Source: Candidatus Poribacteria bacterium
GTDB lineage: Bacteria > Poribacteria > WGA-4E > WGA-3G
DNA length: 60,089 nucleotides
Direction: 5' to 3'
Assembly: GCA_012270865.1 (NCBI GenBank)
Contig: JAAXHL010000206.1
Location: 1-60,089, forward strand
The notes beneath the pieces were generated by a model. The model was not told the origin of the DNA and ran no database searches. It saw only the letters and a program-made list of their open reading frames with translations. Below, piece after piece: positions 43,095-50,133 of this stretch. Positions within the stretch are counted from its first letter, which is position 1. Each line of letters begins with the position of its first letter. The translations under genes were made by a program, and so were the position numbers.

Positions 43095-43883
43095 TTAATG
43101 TCCCTCAAGAGCCTTGCGTAATCCGTCACCCTGTTGACGCCACCAACTGTAGAGGATGGAAATATCGGTGCCGATACAGAAATGTCGCACCCCGATGTCC
43201 AGATAGCGTTTCGCGTCGTCGGCACTTCCGATTTCGGCGCGCGGCGGGACCCCCATTTTTACGGCGGTCTTAAACACCTTGTCGTGCGCGTCTCGGATTT
43301 CAGGAGCACCGCGCTGACCGACCATCCCGATGCTCATTGAATAGTCTGAACCACCCCACTGAATCATATCAACGCCTTCAATAGACAGCACCTCTTCAAG
43401 GTTGTCAACGGTGCCTTTTTTCTCAATCATAATGACGTTGACGACATCACGGAGTGCTTGGACGTATTCTGGCCCGCCGCCGTACCCCATATAGGAAAAC
43501 CTTCGGGTTGCGACCCCGTAGCTGCCACCATCTTCTGGCGTATCTGCCCGTGTAATCTTGACACATTCTTTGACATCTTCGACGTTTTGGCAGTCCGCAT
43601 AAAGGACGCTCTGGAAGCCTGAACCGATCGCGCGTTGGGCAATAAAACCGCGCGGTTCTTGGTCTACCTTAATCATTGTGGAGATGTTGTGCAGTTCTGC
43701 CGCTCGACACAGGTTGTCCAGATCGTGCAGATCAAACGGACCGTATTCGCCTACGAATTCGACATAATCATACAAACCCGTGTGTCCAATCGCTTCGACG
43801 ATGGAGGGCCAAGTGGTATGGATATGTGTGCCAACTGTCGGTTTGTCAGCGTTGAGTAGTTCTCTAAATGTATTTTTTCGCAT
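43095..43883 (-). CDS. HpcH/HpaI-family aldolase
   Basis: 262 residues of the class II pyruvate-aldolase barrel. Seen: the N-terminal GTHIHTTWPSIVEAIGHTG, then YVEFVGEYGP, an Arg in KVDQEPRGFIAQRAIGSG and VIMIEKKGTVDNLEEVLSIE, with the metal-binding Glu, followed by WGGSDYSMSIG with the second acid. It splits or forms a 4-hydroxy-2-oxo acid, usually giving pyruvate and an aldehyde. The natural substrate is unknown. The gene stands alone on the minus strand. Confidence 0.87.
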   Translation of the reverse strand: MRKNTFRELLNADKPTVGTHIHTTWPSIVEAIGHTGLYDYVEFVGEYGPFDLHDLDNLCRAAELHNISTMIKVDQEPRGFIAQRAIGSGFQSVLYADCQNVEDVKECVKITRADTPEDGGSYGVATRRFSYMGYGGGPEYVQALRDVVNVIMIEKKGTVDNLEEVLSIEGVDMIQWGGSDYSMSIGMVGQRGAPEIRDAHDKVFKTAVKMGVPPRAEIGSADDAKRYLDIGVRHFCIGTDISILYSWWRQQGDGLRKALEGH

Positions 43884-44095
43884 AAATTGCTCCTCTGTTT
43901 TTAGGTATAGGACGTAGCATTCAAGCCTACATTAACATTACCAGAGATTTACACTTTTTTCAACAACTTTCGGCTTGAAAGGATGCCAAAAAACACTTGC
44001 TTGTCAACACTCTTTCTGATAAACTTGCAATATCTGACTCGGATTCATCGATGTATCCAAATTCCCTCCCTTTAAGACACAGACAGAGGTATCTC

Positions 44096-44878
44096 ATGAA
44101 AAATTTAATTACACTACCAACAAATTTTACGGACTATTTGACAATCGAAAACGCCGATCTCCGTTTTACAGAGGCGACCGATGTTGCGGAATGTATCATC
44201 AAGGCAGGCGTAGAAATTTATCGGAATATGGATCACGCCGCGATTTTCTGTGACCCGCCACACCTCGTTGCAGACGGCTTAAAACAACTCGGTTATGTCA
44301 ACGGTTGGGATGCGCGATGTTATCCGTCGCCTGTTGACGGTTGCGACTATATCAATGTCTCCGCGCAACTACCAGCGGACAGTCCAGCACACCGTGATGG
44401 TTGGTTCGACTATGTTGCGGTTGTGCATCCGGTTGATAAACTGGCACTGCAGCACATGCTTGGACAGGGATACGGAAACCCGTTTATCCATCATCTGACG
44501 TGGGGACTTGTCCCTCCCGAACGCGCGACCGCCGATGATTTTGAATACGCCAGCCGAGTCGTGCCGTTTATGGTAGAGAGACGGGAAGTTATCGGGGATG
44601 CTATCGGTGATGCCCCGGGGACTCTAATTATCGCGTTACCGGAGCATATCCTGTCACATCCGAAGTTTGCGGAATCCCTGCCGACATGGCTCGGCAATCT
44701 TGACAAAGACGAGTATCAGGTCGAATCCATGCAGGGTGGTGGTTTCCTGATCCAGTTCTTTGTGCTAACGGGTGGCAGGATTGAGGTTGCTTTACGCGTA
44801 GATACGACACAGACCTTTAACCCGAAAAGCGTACATAAGATTTCGGAAGACGAAATCAGTGCCGTGCAGGATGAATAG
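44096..44878 (+). CDS. Conserved-looking protein of unknown function
   Basis: 260 residues from the ATG at 44096 (GAGG 6 bases upstream); the frame opens at 43997, over a promoter-like TTGCTT-17-TAAACT. No signal peptide or membrane segment. Noteworthy are DHAAIFCDPPHLVADGL, a HHLTWGLVPPERA segment and a C-terminal strand-rich part. His and Asp clusters could bind a metal, and the layout is vaguely like vicinal-oxygen-chelate or substrate-binding folds, but I do not recognise a family. Codon use looks like its neighbours. Confidence 0.7.
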   Translation: MKNLITLPTNFTDYLTIENADLRFTEATDVAECIIKAGVEIYRNMDHAAIFCDPPHLVADGLKQLGYVNGWDARCYPSPVDGCDYINVSAQLPADSPAHRDGWFDYVAVVHPVDKLALQHMLGQGYGNPFIHHLTWGLVPPERATADDFEYASRVVPFMVERREVIGDAIGDAPGTLIIALPEHILSHPKFAESLPTWLGNLDKDEYQVESMQGGGFLIQFFVLTGGRIEVALRVDTTQTFNPKSVHKISEDEISAVQDE

Positions 44879-44904
44879 CGAAAATTAACGCTGTTCCATT
44901 TACG

Positions 44905-44937
44905 TTGACGATGGAGATGTTAAGTGATATACTTAAC
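44905..44937 (+). promoter_or_regulatory. Promoter overlapped by a perfect 7-bp inverted repeat
   Basis: TTGACG (44905-44910), a 17-base spacer and TATACT (44928-44933). GTTAAGT-GATAT-ACTTAAC (44919-44937) spans the -10 box. This is the classical layout of an autoregulated operator, and it precedes an RHH-like short ORF. Confidence 0.55.
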
Positions 44938-44944
44938 GTAGTTT

Positions 44945-45070
44945 GTGGAGGATACCGAGCAGTTGGCTCCTGAAGAACTTGAAGCTATTGAAACACTTGC
45001 TAAGTCGCGTGGAGTATCCGCCACAAATCTAATTCGGGAGTGGGTTGTCGGATGTATTGATCAAGTATGA
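44945..45070 (+). CDS. Short RHH (CopG-like) antitoxin-like ORF, possibly partial
   Basis: 41 residues from a GTG, containing LAPEELEAIETLAKSRGVSA-type sequence followed by TNLIREWV. This matches the two helices of ribbon-helix-helix antitoxins, but the N-terminal strand that contacts DNA is short or missing and an in-frame stop lies just upstream, so it may be truncated. A TTG at 44963 with GGAGG 11 bases upstream is an alternative start. It lies 46 bases before the first nuclease-like gene and directly after a promoter with a palindrome. Confidence 0.45.
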   Translation: MEDTEQLAPEELEAIETLAKSRGVSATNLIREWVVGCIDQV

Positions 45071-45116
45071 TAGCACAAAAGGCGTGAATCATTGCCGGAT
45101 AGGAGGTTATCGCATA

Positions 45117-45722
45117 ATGTCATATAGTAGTTTTACTTTGGATAGTGTAAAAACTAAGTTTCAACTTGAAATCGCTATACCGACTAACCTCTTTTGTGAT
45201 ATGGCTCCTGTGGAGCCGAGCGCGCATCTGACAACAGAATTAGCGCGCAATGTGCCAGTCGCACTCGCCATCGGCACAGAAAAAGCGAGATCAGAGATGA
45301 TTGTTGGTGACGTTCTCCTTGAGCTGCGGGACCACTTTGATCAGCAGATTAGCCTCTTTTCGGGTATTGACTTTAGCGTTGATGCTGAGAAAGGATTGAC
45401 TGGGGTATGTGACTTTCTGGTGAGCCTGTCACCGGTACCATTTGTTTTGGAAGCACCTATTATTGTTCTTGTTGAGGCAAAAAAGGATGACGTATTGGAA
45501 GGGATCGGTCAGTGTGTTGCAGAGATGATCGCTGCACAGCAATTTAATGCCGAAAGAGGGAACAGTATCTCCTGCATTTATGGGGTTAGCACGACTGGAG
45601 CGGATTGGCGATTTCTCAAATTAGAGGGGCAGAAACTTCATATCGACACAGAATTCTACTCAATTCACGCGTGCGACAAAATCCTCGGCATCCTTGCGAG
45701 TATGGTGGAGCAAAAGGCGTAA
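45117..45722 (+). CDS. PD-(D/E)XK nuclease-like protein, paralog 1
   Basis: 201 residues from the ATG at 45117 (AGGAGG 10 bases upstream; the frame opens at 45045). Seen: Glu60 in EKARSE, Asp99 in GLTGVCDF, then the strand IIVLVEAK with Glu120 and Lys122, and Gln132 in GQCVAEMIAAQ. E, D, E-x-K and Q in this order are the signature of PD-(D/E)XK nucleases. From memory, similar proteins of unknown function are common in cyanobacteria. Two paralogs follow at 46640 and 47283. Nuclease activity is inferred and untested. Confidence 0.72.
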   Translation: MSYSSFTLDSVKTKFQLEIAIPTNLFCDMAPVEPSAHLTTELARNVPVALAIGTEKARSEMIVGDVLLELRDHFDQQISLFSGIDFSVDAEKGLTGVCDFLVSLSPVPFVLEAPIIVLVEAKKDDVLEGIGQCVAEMIAAQQFNAERGNSISCIYGVSTTGADWRFLKLEGQKLHIDTEFYSIHACDKILGILASMVEQKA

Positions 45723-45759
45723 GATATTCCGGTAGGTCCTCTCAGGACAATGGAAAACA

Positions 45760-45975
45760 ATGGAAAACAAAGAAACTATGGCATGCAGTATAATGGAAGA
45801 AGTTCGCGAAATGCGGCGTAAAATCTCAGCGAAGTTTGGACACGATCTCAACCGATTGTTTGCGTATTACCAAAAGTTAGAAGCTGAAATGCGGAAGTCT
45901 GGTAGATACAGATTTGCAGATCCACCAAGCGAAAAGCTTGAATTTGATAGACATTTCGTTGAAAGGAGGAACTAA
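45760..45975 (+). CDS. Small charged protein, antitoxin-associated family (copy 3)
   Basis: 71 residues as the longest frame, or 60 from the ATG at 45793 (MEEVREMRRK), which fits the paralogs better. It shares the helix with KISAKFGHDLNRLFAYY-type sequence, then KSGRYRFADPPSEK. The paralogs are at 51-251 and 514-711. Here the partner is a DUF433 gene 3 bases downstream rather than a BrnA, so the family accompanies two antitoxin types. A plausible toxin-antitoxin component; no biochemical function is known to me. Confidence 0.68.
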   Translation: MENKETMACSIMEEVREMRRKISAKFGHDLNRLFAYYQKLEAEMRKSGRYRFADPPSEKLEFDRHFVERRN

Positions 45976-45978
45976 AAA

Positions 45979-46188
45979 ATGGATACAAAATGGATTCAAT
46001 CAAATCCATCTATCATGATGGGAAAACCTGTCATTACCGGTACCCGTATCCCTGTTGAATTGATTTTGGAGAAGTTCGGGGCAGGCGAAACAATTGAGCA
46101 ATTGCTTGAGGCATATCCGCGTTTAACTGAAGAGGGTATCCGTGCAGCTTTTCGTTTTGCGGCCCAAGCCCTTCGCGCGAAGGCATAA
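45979..46188 (+). CDS. DUF433 antitoxin-like protein
   Basis: 69 residues with the family pattern: NPSIMMGKPVITGTRIPVELI, then LEKFGAGETIEQLLEAYPRL and EEGIRAAFRFAAQAL. GGAGG lies before the ATG. It follows the small charged protein by 3 bases, so the two are one transcript. The usual DUF5615/PIN-like toxin is absent; the next gene is a truncated ORF. A second, distant DUF433 copy is at 12043-12282. Confidence 0.8.
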   Translation: MDTKWIQSNPSIMMGKPVITGTRIPVELILEKFGAGETIEQLLEAYPRLTEEGIRAAFRFAAQALRAKA

Positions 46189-46285
46189 TCTGGCTCCCAT
46201 GGGTAATCAATCCGGAAATGCCTATTTTCAAAAAAACGCGAGGTAGCCTACGTGAATCATAATGTAGACTGAAAGGAATTTTGAT

Positions 46286-46639
46286 ATGGATGAAAAAGTG
46301 CCTGAATTGTTAGATTTAACACGAAAACTTTTAGATCAAGCCATGGACATTGTTAAAACCCCGCTCTCGCAAACCTCCGTAGAACGTAAGGAAATTCTAT
46401 ATCAGATTTTTTTGCGAGTTCAGCTTAGTGAAGCTTTAAAGTTTGGCTACGGGGCTTACTACAGTTGTCATAACGGTTGGGGGCATGGAGGGATCGGAGC
46501 GGCTCGCTCTATATACGAAATTCTTCTTGATATTAAATATATCAATCAGGATGATTCATATAAAGAAGGACGCTTTACGAGGTTTTTCGATCACGGTGCG
46601 GAACATCTTGTACTGCCTCTTTGGGAGGAATCATCTTAA
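46286..46639 (+). CDS. Truncated helical protein, DUF5677-like N-terminus
   Basis: 117 residues. The centre (GIGAARSIYEILLDIKYINQ) recalls the helix with R---E-l--l-YI of DUF5677-type proteins, which are normally more than twice as long. The frame ends EESS with its stop immediately abutting the ATG of the next nuclease-like gene, whose ribosome site (GGGAGG) is inside this ORF. It looks like a 5' fragment cut off by insertion or recombination of the downstream gene. AAAGGA precedes its own ATG, so it may still be translated. The family call is weak. Confidence 0.5.
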   Translation: MDEKVPELLDLTRKLLDQAMDIVKTPLSQTSVERKEILYQIFLRVQLSEALKFGYGAYYSCHNGWGHGGIGAARSIYEILLDIKYINQDDSYKEGRFTRFFDHGAEHLVLPLWEESS

Positions 46640-47260
46640 ATGGCGTATAGCGATTTTACTTTAGAAGCAGCGGTGGAAACGTTTCATCTGGAAATCGTTG
46701 AACCTGTAGGCATTTTCTCTAATTTAGAAGGTGTTGATCGGGGAGATGATTTCACAACGCAGCTTGCAATGAGAGCACAGTTAGCTGATGCTATAAACAC
46801 AGATAAGGCGAAGTCTGAACTGATTATCTCTCATGTCATCGCTGAACTCCGCCAACACTATAATTGCTGCATCAGTTTCTTTTCAGGAACCGATTTCGAT
46901 GTTGATGCGGAAAACGGACTCACCGGTGTGTGCGATTTCTTGATAAGTTTATCACCCACGCAGCTTTTTATCAGAGCTCCTGTCGCTATCCTTGTCGAAG
47001 TCCCTCCGATTGCTGGGAAAGATGAGTCTATAATTATTGGTCTTGGCCCCTGCGTCGCGAAAATGGTCGCTGCACAACGCTTTAATGCGAAAAAAGAGAA
47101 CGAAATCCGTTGTATTTATGGGGCTACGACTAAAGGCACCGAGTGGATGTTCCTCAAATTGGAGGAGCGGAGACTCAGCGTAGATCTAATGTCCTACCGA
47201 ATTGCACAATGCGATCAGATCTTGGGTATCCTTTCCAGCATGGTAGAACAAAAGGCATAA
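46640..47260 (+). CDS. PD-(D/E)XK nuclease-like protein, paralog 2, catalytically degenerate
   Basis: 206 residues. It aligns along its full length with the paralogs at 45117 and 47283 (GLTGVCDFLISLSP, then IYGATTKGTEW and the terminal ILSSMVEQKA). Glu60, Asp99 and Glu120 remain, but the E-x-K triplet reads EVP, a five-residue insertion follows, and the Gln of the GQC motif is Pro. The catalytic Lys is therefore gone. It may be an inactive partner, a regulator or a decaying copy. The start directly follows the stop of the truncated ORF. Confidence 0.72.
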   Translation: MAYSDFTLEAAVETFHLEIVEPVGIFSNLEGVDRGDDFTTQLAMRAQLADAINTDKAKSELIISHVIAELRQHYNCCISFFSGTDFDVDAENGLTGVCDFLISLSPTQLFIRAPVAILVEVPPIAGKDESIIIGLGPCVAKMVAAQRFNAKKENEIRCIYGATTKGTEWMFLKLEERRLSVDLMSYRIAQCDQILGILSSMVEQKA

Positions 47261-47282
47261 GGATGAAAGGAGGTTCTAACAA

Positions 47283-47888
47283 ATGGCGTATAGCAATTTT
47301 ACTTTAGAGGTAGTGCACCGAGAGTTTCAACTGGAAATCGTTGAATCCGCTGGCATCTTTTCTCAAGCGTCAACGATAGTGCCACAAGAACACTTTATGG
47401 CAGAACTTGAGGAAAAAGTTGATTTAGCCATCTCCAGCGGTACAGAAAAAGCACGCTCGGAACTGATTGTCACCGATGTTCTTTTTCAACTCCGAGAGCA
47501 CTTTAATCGTCGCATCAGTTTTTTTTCAGGGATTGAGTTCAGCGTTGACACCGAACAGGGATTAACAGGCGTATGCGATTTTTTAGTGAGTCTGTCGCCG
47601 ATACTCTCTTTCTTAGAGGCACCAGTCATCATTCTTGTTGAAGCGAAGCGGGAGAATTTGACGACCGGCTTCGGTCAGTGTGCCGCTGAGATGATCGCTG
47701 CACAACGCTTTAACAAGGAAAAAGGGAATGACATCCCTCACATTTATGGTGCTACCACTTCCGGAACAGAGTGGCGATTTCTTAAATTGGAAGGCGCGAG
47801 ACTCCATATTGATAGAACTGTCTACCCAATTGCACAATGCGACAAAATCCTCGGTATCCTCTCAAGCATGGTGGAGCAAAAGGTATAG
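47283..47888 (+). CDS. PD-(D/E)XK nuclease-like protein, paralog 3
   Basis: 201 residues with Glu60, Asp99, Glu120-Ala-Lys122 and Gln132 all intact, closest in motif content to the first paralog. AAAGGAGG lies before the ATG. It starts 22 bases after the stop of the degenerate paralog and should be co-transcribed with it. No transposase, recombinase or obvious partner toxin is next to it. The fold is assigned by motif order; the target (DNA, and which structure) is unknown. Confidence 0.72.
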   Translation: MAYSNFTLEVVHREFQLEIVESAGIFSQASTIVPQEHFMAELEEKVDLAISSGTEKARSELIVTDVLFQLREHFNRRISFFSGIEFSVDTEQGLTGVCDFLVSLSPILSFLEAPVIILVEAKRENLTTGFGQCAAEMIAAQRFNKEKGNDIPHIYGATTSGTEWRFLKLEGARLHIDRTVYPIAQCDKILGILSSMVEQKV

Positions 47889-47948
47889 CTCTTTTGAAGG
47901 GGTTGTGATCGTTGAAACCCGATACCGCACCATGAAAATTAAAAAATT

Positions 47949-47977
47949 TTGCAATTGCGGCGAGAATATGGTATAAT
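47949..47977 (+). promoter_or_regulatory. Promoter of the pyrimidine operon
   Basis: TTGCAA (47949-47954), a 17-base spacer and perfect TATAAT (47972-47977). The leader of about 200 bases carries the PyrR attenuator. Confidence 0.6.
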
Positions 47978-48020
47978 ATAGGAATAGATAGAATTTTCAA
48001 AATTAAAACCTTTTTAATCC

Positions 48021-48143
48021 AATCCAGAGAGGTTGAAAAAAGGATGCAAGATCAGAATTTGAATCGGACCCAAAATGTAGACTGTCCATCGGAATTGTTT
48101 GGATGATGCCTTTCTCGTCACATCAGACGGGGGAGGCTTTTTT
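48021..48143 (+). promoter_or_regulatory. PyrR-dependent attenuator leader
   Basis: AATCCAGAGAGGTT (48021-48034) matches the known PyrR-binding loop consensus ARUCCNGNGAGGYU at every position. Downstream, GCCTTTCTCGTC (48108-48119) can pair over 12 positions, several of them G-U, with GACGGGGGAGGC (48126-48137), followed by six T: an intrinsic terminator. With UMP, PyrR would hold the anti-antiterminator and favour this terminator, lowering expression of the operon. The intervening bases would form the antiterminator. Confidence 0.8.
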
Positions 48144-48184
48144 ATTATCAGAACGTAAGTCATAAACCTGCACGGGATAAAAAA

Positions 48185-48754
48185 ATGTCAACAACAGTTT
48201 CCACGGGGCGTGAAAAAGCACAAGTGATGAACGCTGAAGAAATTCGCCGCGCCTTACTCAGAATTGCTCATGAGATTTTAGAGCATAATCATAAGCATAT
48301 TGAAGATCTCGTATTTGTCGGCGTTAAAAGTCGTGGTGATATTCTTGCCCATCGAATCGCCGAAAACCTCGAACGCATCGAACAGATTGAGGTGGATGTC
48401 GGTGCCGTTGATATCACGCTCCATCGAGATGATCTTAACCTCCATGAGAGACAGGTTCGGGTGAGTACGACCGATATACCTTTTGATATTACTGACAAAC
48501 GGGTGATCTTAGTAGACGAGGTTCTCTATACAGGACGCACCGTTCGCGCTGCAATGGATGCACTCATGGACTTCGGTAGACCTGCGGCGATCCAATTGGC
48601 AACCCTGATTGACAGAGGTCATCGCGAATTGCCGATCGCCTCCGATTATGTCGGCAAAAATGTACCTACCTCCCGAAAAGAGTTCGTTCGGGTACGCCTC
48701 GCCGAAGAGGGTGGCGTAGATGCCGCTATCATTTATGAAAGGGAGGGTGAATGA
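48185..48754 (+). CDS. pyrR: PyrR bifunctional regulator / uracil phosphoribosyltransferase
   Basis: 189 residues. The PRPP-binding motif is [13 protein letters not shown] (107-119), with the early [15 protein letters not shown] block and the [14 protein letters not shown] segment typical of PyrR. It binds the leader RNA to attenuate pyrimidine genes and has weak uracil phosphoribosyltransferase activity. A matching binding site and terminator lie in its own leader (48021-48143), which supports the regulatory role. It overlaps pyrC by 4 bases. Confidence 0.94.
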   Translation: MSTTVSTGREKAQVMNAEEIRRALLRIAHEILEHNHKHIEDLVFVGVKSRGDILAHRIAENLERIEQIEVDVGAVDITLHRDDLNLHERQVRVSTTDIPFDITDKRVILVDEVLYTGRTVRAAMDALMDFGRPAAIQLATLIDRGHRELPIASDYVGKNVPTSRKEFVRVRLAEEGGVDAAIIYEREGE

Positions 48755-50049
48755 GCGACGCGTTTATCGTTAACGGGCATATCATCGATCCCGCAAATAA
48801 TATTGATGAAGTCGGGGATCTCCATATCACAGATGGTAAAATCGGACCAGTGATTAGCCATGATTCTAATGATTACCGGGATTTAAATCGTGGTAGATCA
48901 TATCAATCACCGGTCTACGATGCAACAGGGTTAGTTGTTGCACCGGGTTTAATCGACATGCATGTACATCTCCGTGAACCCGGGTTTGAGCATAAAGAGA
49001 CGATCGAGACCGGCACAGCAGCGGCAGCAGCGGGTGGGTTCACCTCTGTCGCTTGTATGGCGAATACGTCCCCAGTAATAGATACGCCTGAAAAAATTGA
49101 AAAGATTTATAACATCGCCAGTGAAACCGCAAAGACAAACGTCTTTCCGTTCGGTAGTATCACCAAAGCACTCGCGGGTGAGGAACTTACCGACATGCGC
49201 GGGATGTACTCGGCAGGAGCCATCGGTTTCACCGATGATGGCGTTACCGTCATGAACGCTGCGCTCATGCGCGACGCGCTCGCGTTAAGTGCAGAACTCG
49301 GTTTTCCGATCATGGTCCACTGTGAAGAGCATCATCTGAATGCTGGTGCTGTTATGAATCTCGGAGAGACATCTCGAAAACTCGGTCTTATCGGGAGTCC
49401 GAACGCTGCAGAGGACATCATCGTTGCGCGCGATATTATGTTAGCAGAGATGACGGGTGGACACCTTCACGTGCTACACGTCAGCACTGCCGGTGCCGTT
49501 GAATTGGTACGTCAGGGAAAAAAGCGTGGTGTTCATGTTACTGCTGAGGTTTGTCCGCACCACTGGATCCTCACGGATGCAGAGGTCGAGAAACAGGGAA
49601 CGAATGCCAAGATGCATCCGCCGCTACGTACACAGACCGATATTGACGCAATCCTTGAGGGATTACGCGACGGAACGATTGACGCAATCGCGACCGACCA
49701 CGCACCGCACGCGCCTTCGGAAAAGGCGCAAGGCATGGTTGACGCGCCTAACGGTATTATCGGCTTAGAAACGTGTTTGCCGCTCGTGTTTACATACCTC
49801 GTTCAACCGGGGCACCTCACATTGGCAGAGGCAATCGCAAAGATGACGGTTGTTCCAGCACATATACTCGGTATTGACCGAGGAACACTTTCTGTTGGCG
49901 CAGCTGCGGATGTTACGCTTATTGACACTGGCACAATAAACCGGGTTGACATAACGAAATCTCGTTCAAAAAGTCAAAATACACCTTTTAATGGTTGGGA
50001 ACTTAAAGGTTGGCAAACGCTTACACTTAGGGGAGGGAGTAGCCAGTAA
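48751..50049 (+). CDS. pyrC: Dihydroorotase
   Basis: 432 residues of the multifunctional-like (class I) type. Metal ligands lie in [27 protein letters not shown] and DHAPH, plus the Asp of IATDHAPH. It cyclises carbamoyl-aspartate to dihydroorotate. The ATG overlaps the pyrR stop. The last residues (GGSSQ) and the TAA stop are supplied by the edge of a palindromic heptamer element that starts at about 50043. pyrB is not in the window. Confidence 0.94.
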   Translation: MSDAFIVNGHIIDPANNIDEVGDLHITDGKIGPVISHDSNDYRDLNRGRSYQSPVYDATGLVVAPGLIDMHVHLREPGFEHKETIETGTAAAAAGGFTSVACMANTSPVIDTPEKIEKIYNIASETAKTNVFPFGSITKALAGEELTDMRGMYSAGAIGFTDDGVTVMNAALMRDALALSAELGFPIMVHCEEHHLNAGAVMNLGETSRKLGLIGSPNAAEDIIVARDIMLAEMTGGHLHVLHVSTAGAVELVRQGKKRGVHVTAEVCPHHWILTDAEVEKQGTNAKMHPPLRTQTDIDAILEGLRDGTIDAIATDHAPHAPSEKAQGMVDAPNGIIGLETCLPLVFTYLVQPGHLTLAEAIAKMTVVPAHILGIDRGTLSVGAAADVTLIDTGTINRVDITKSRSKSQNTPFNGWELKGWQTLTLRGGSSQ

Positions 50050-50125
50050 CCAGTAACCAGTGGCCAGTTAAGAGGCATTGGGTTCACCTAACACTTCTTT
50101 AACTGGTAACTGGTAACTGGTAACT
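50043..50125. repeat. Palindromic heptamer element between pyrC and carA (best-preserved copy)
   Basis: The left arm is built of CCAGTAA-type heptamers (two perfect, then CCAGTGG, CCAGTTA). The right arm is built of AACTGGT heptamers, three in tandem. The arms are complementary around about 30 bases, giving one long hairpin in the pyr message. It runs from the last pyrC codon to about 8 bases before the carA ATG. Confidence 0.75.
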
Positions 50126-50133
50126 TTAAAAAT

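Noticed and set aside
44905..47888. Restriction-modification system with the nuclease-like proteins as endonucleases
   Set aside because: No methyltransferase lies in or beside the island; the nearest is over 3 kb away in a separate operon.
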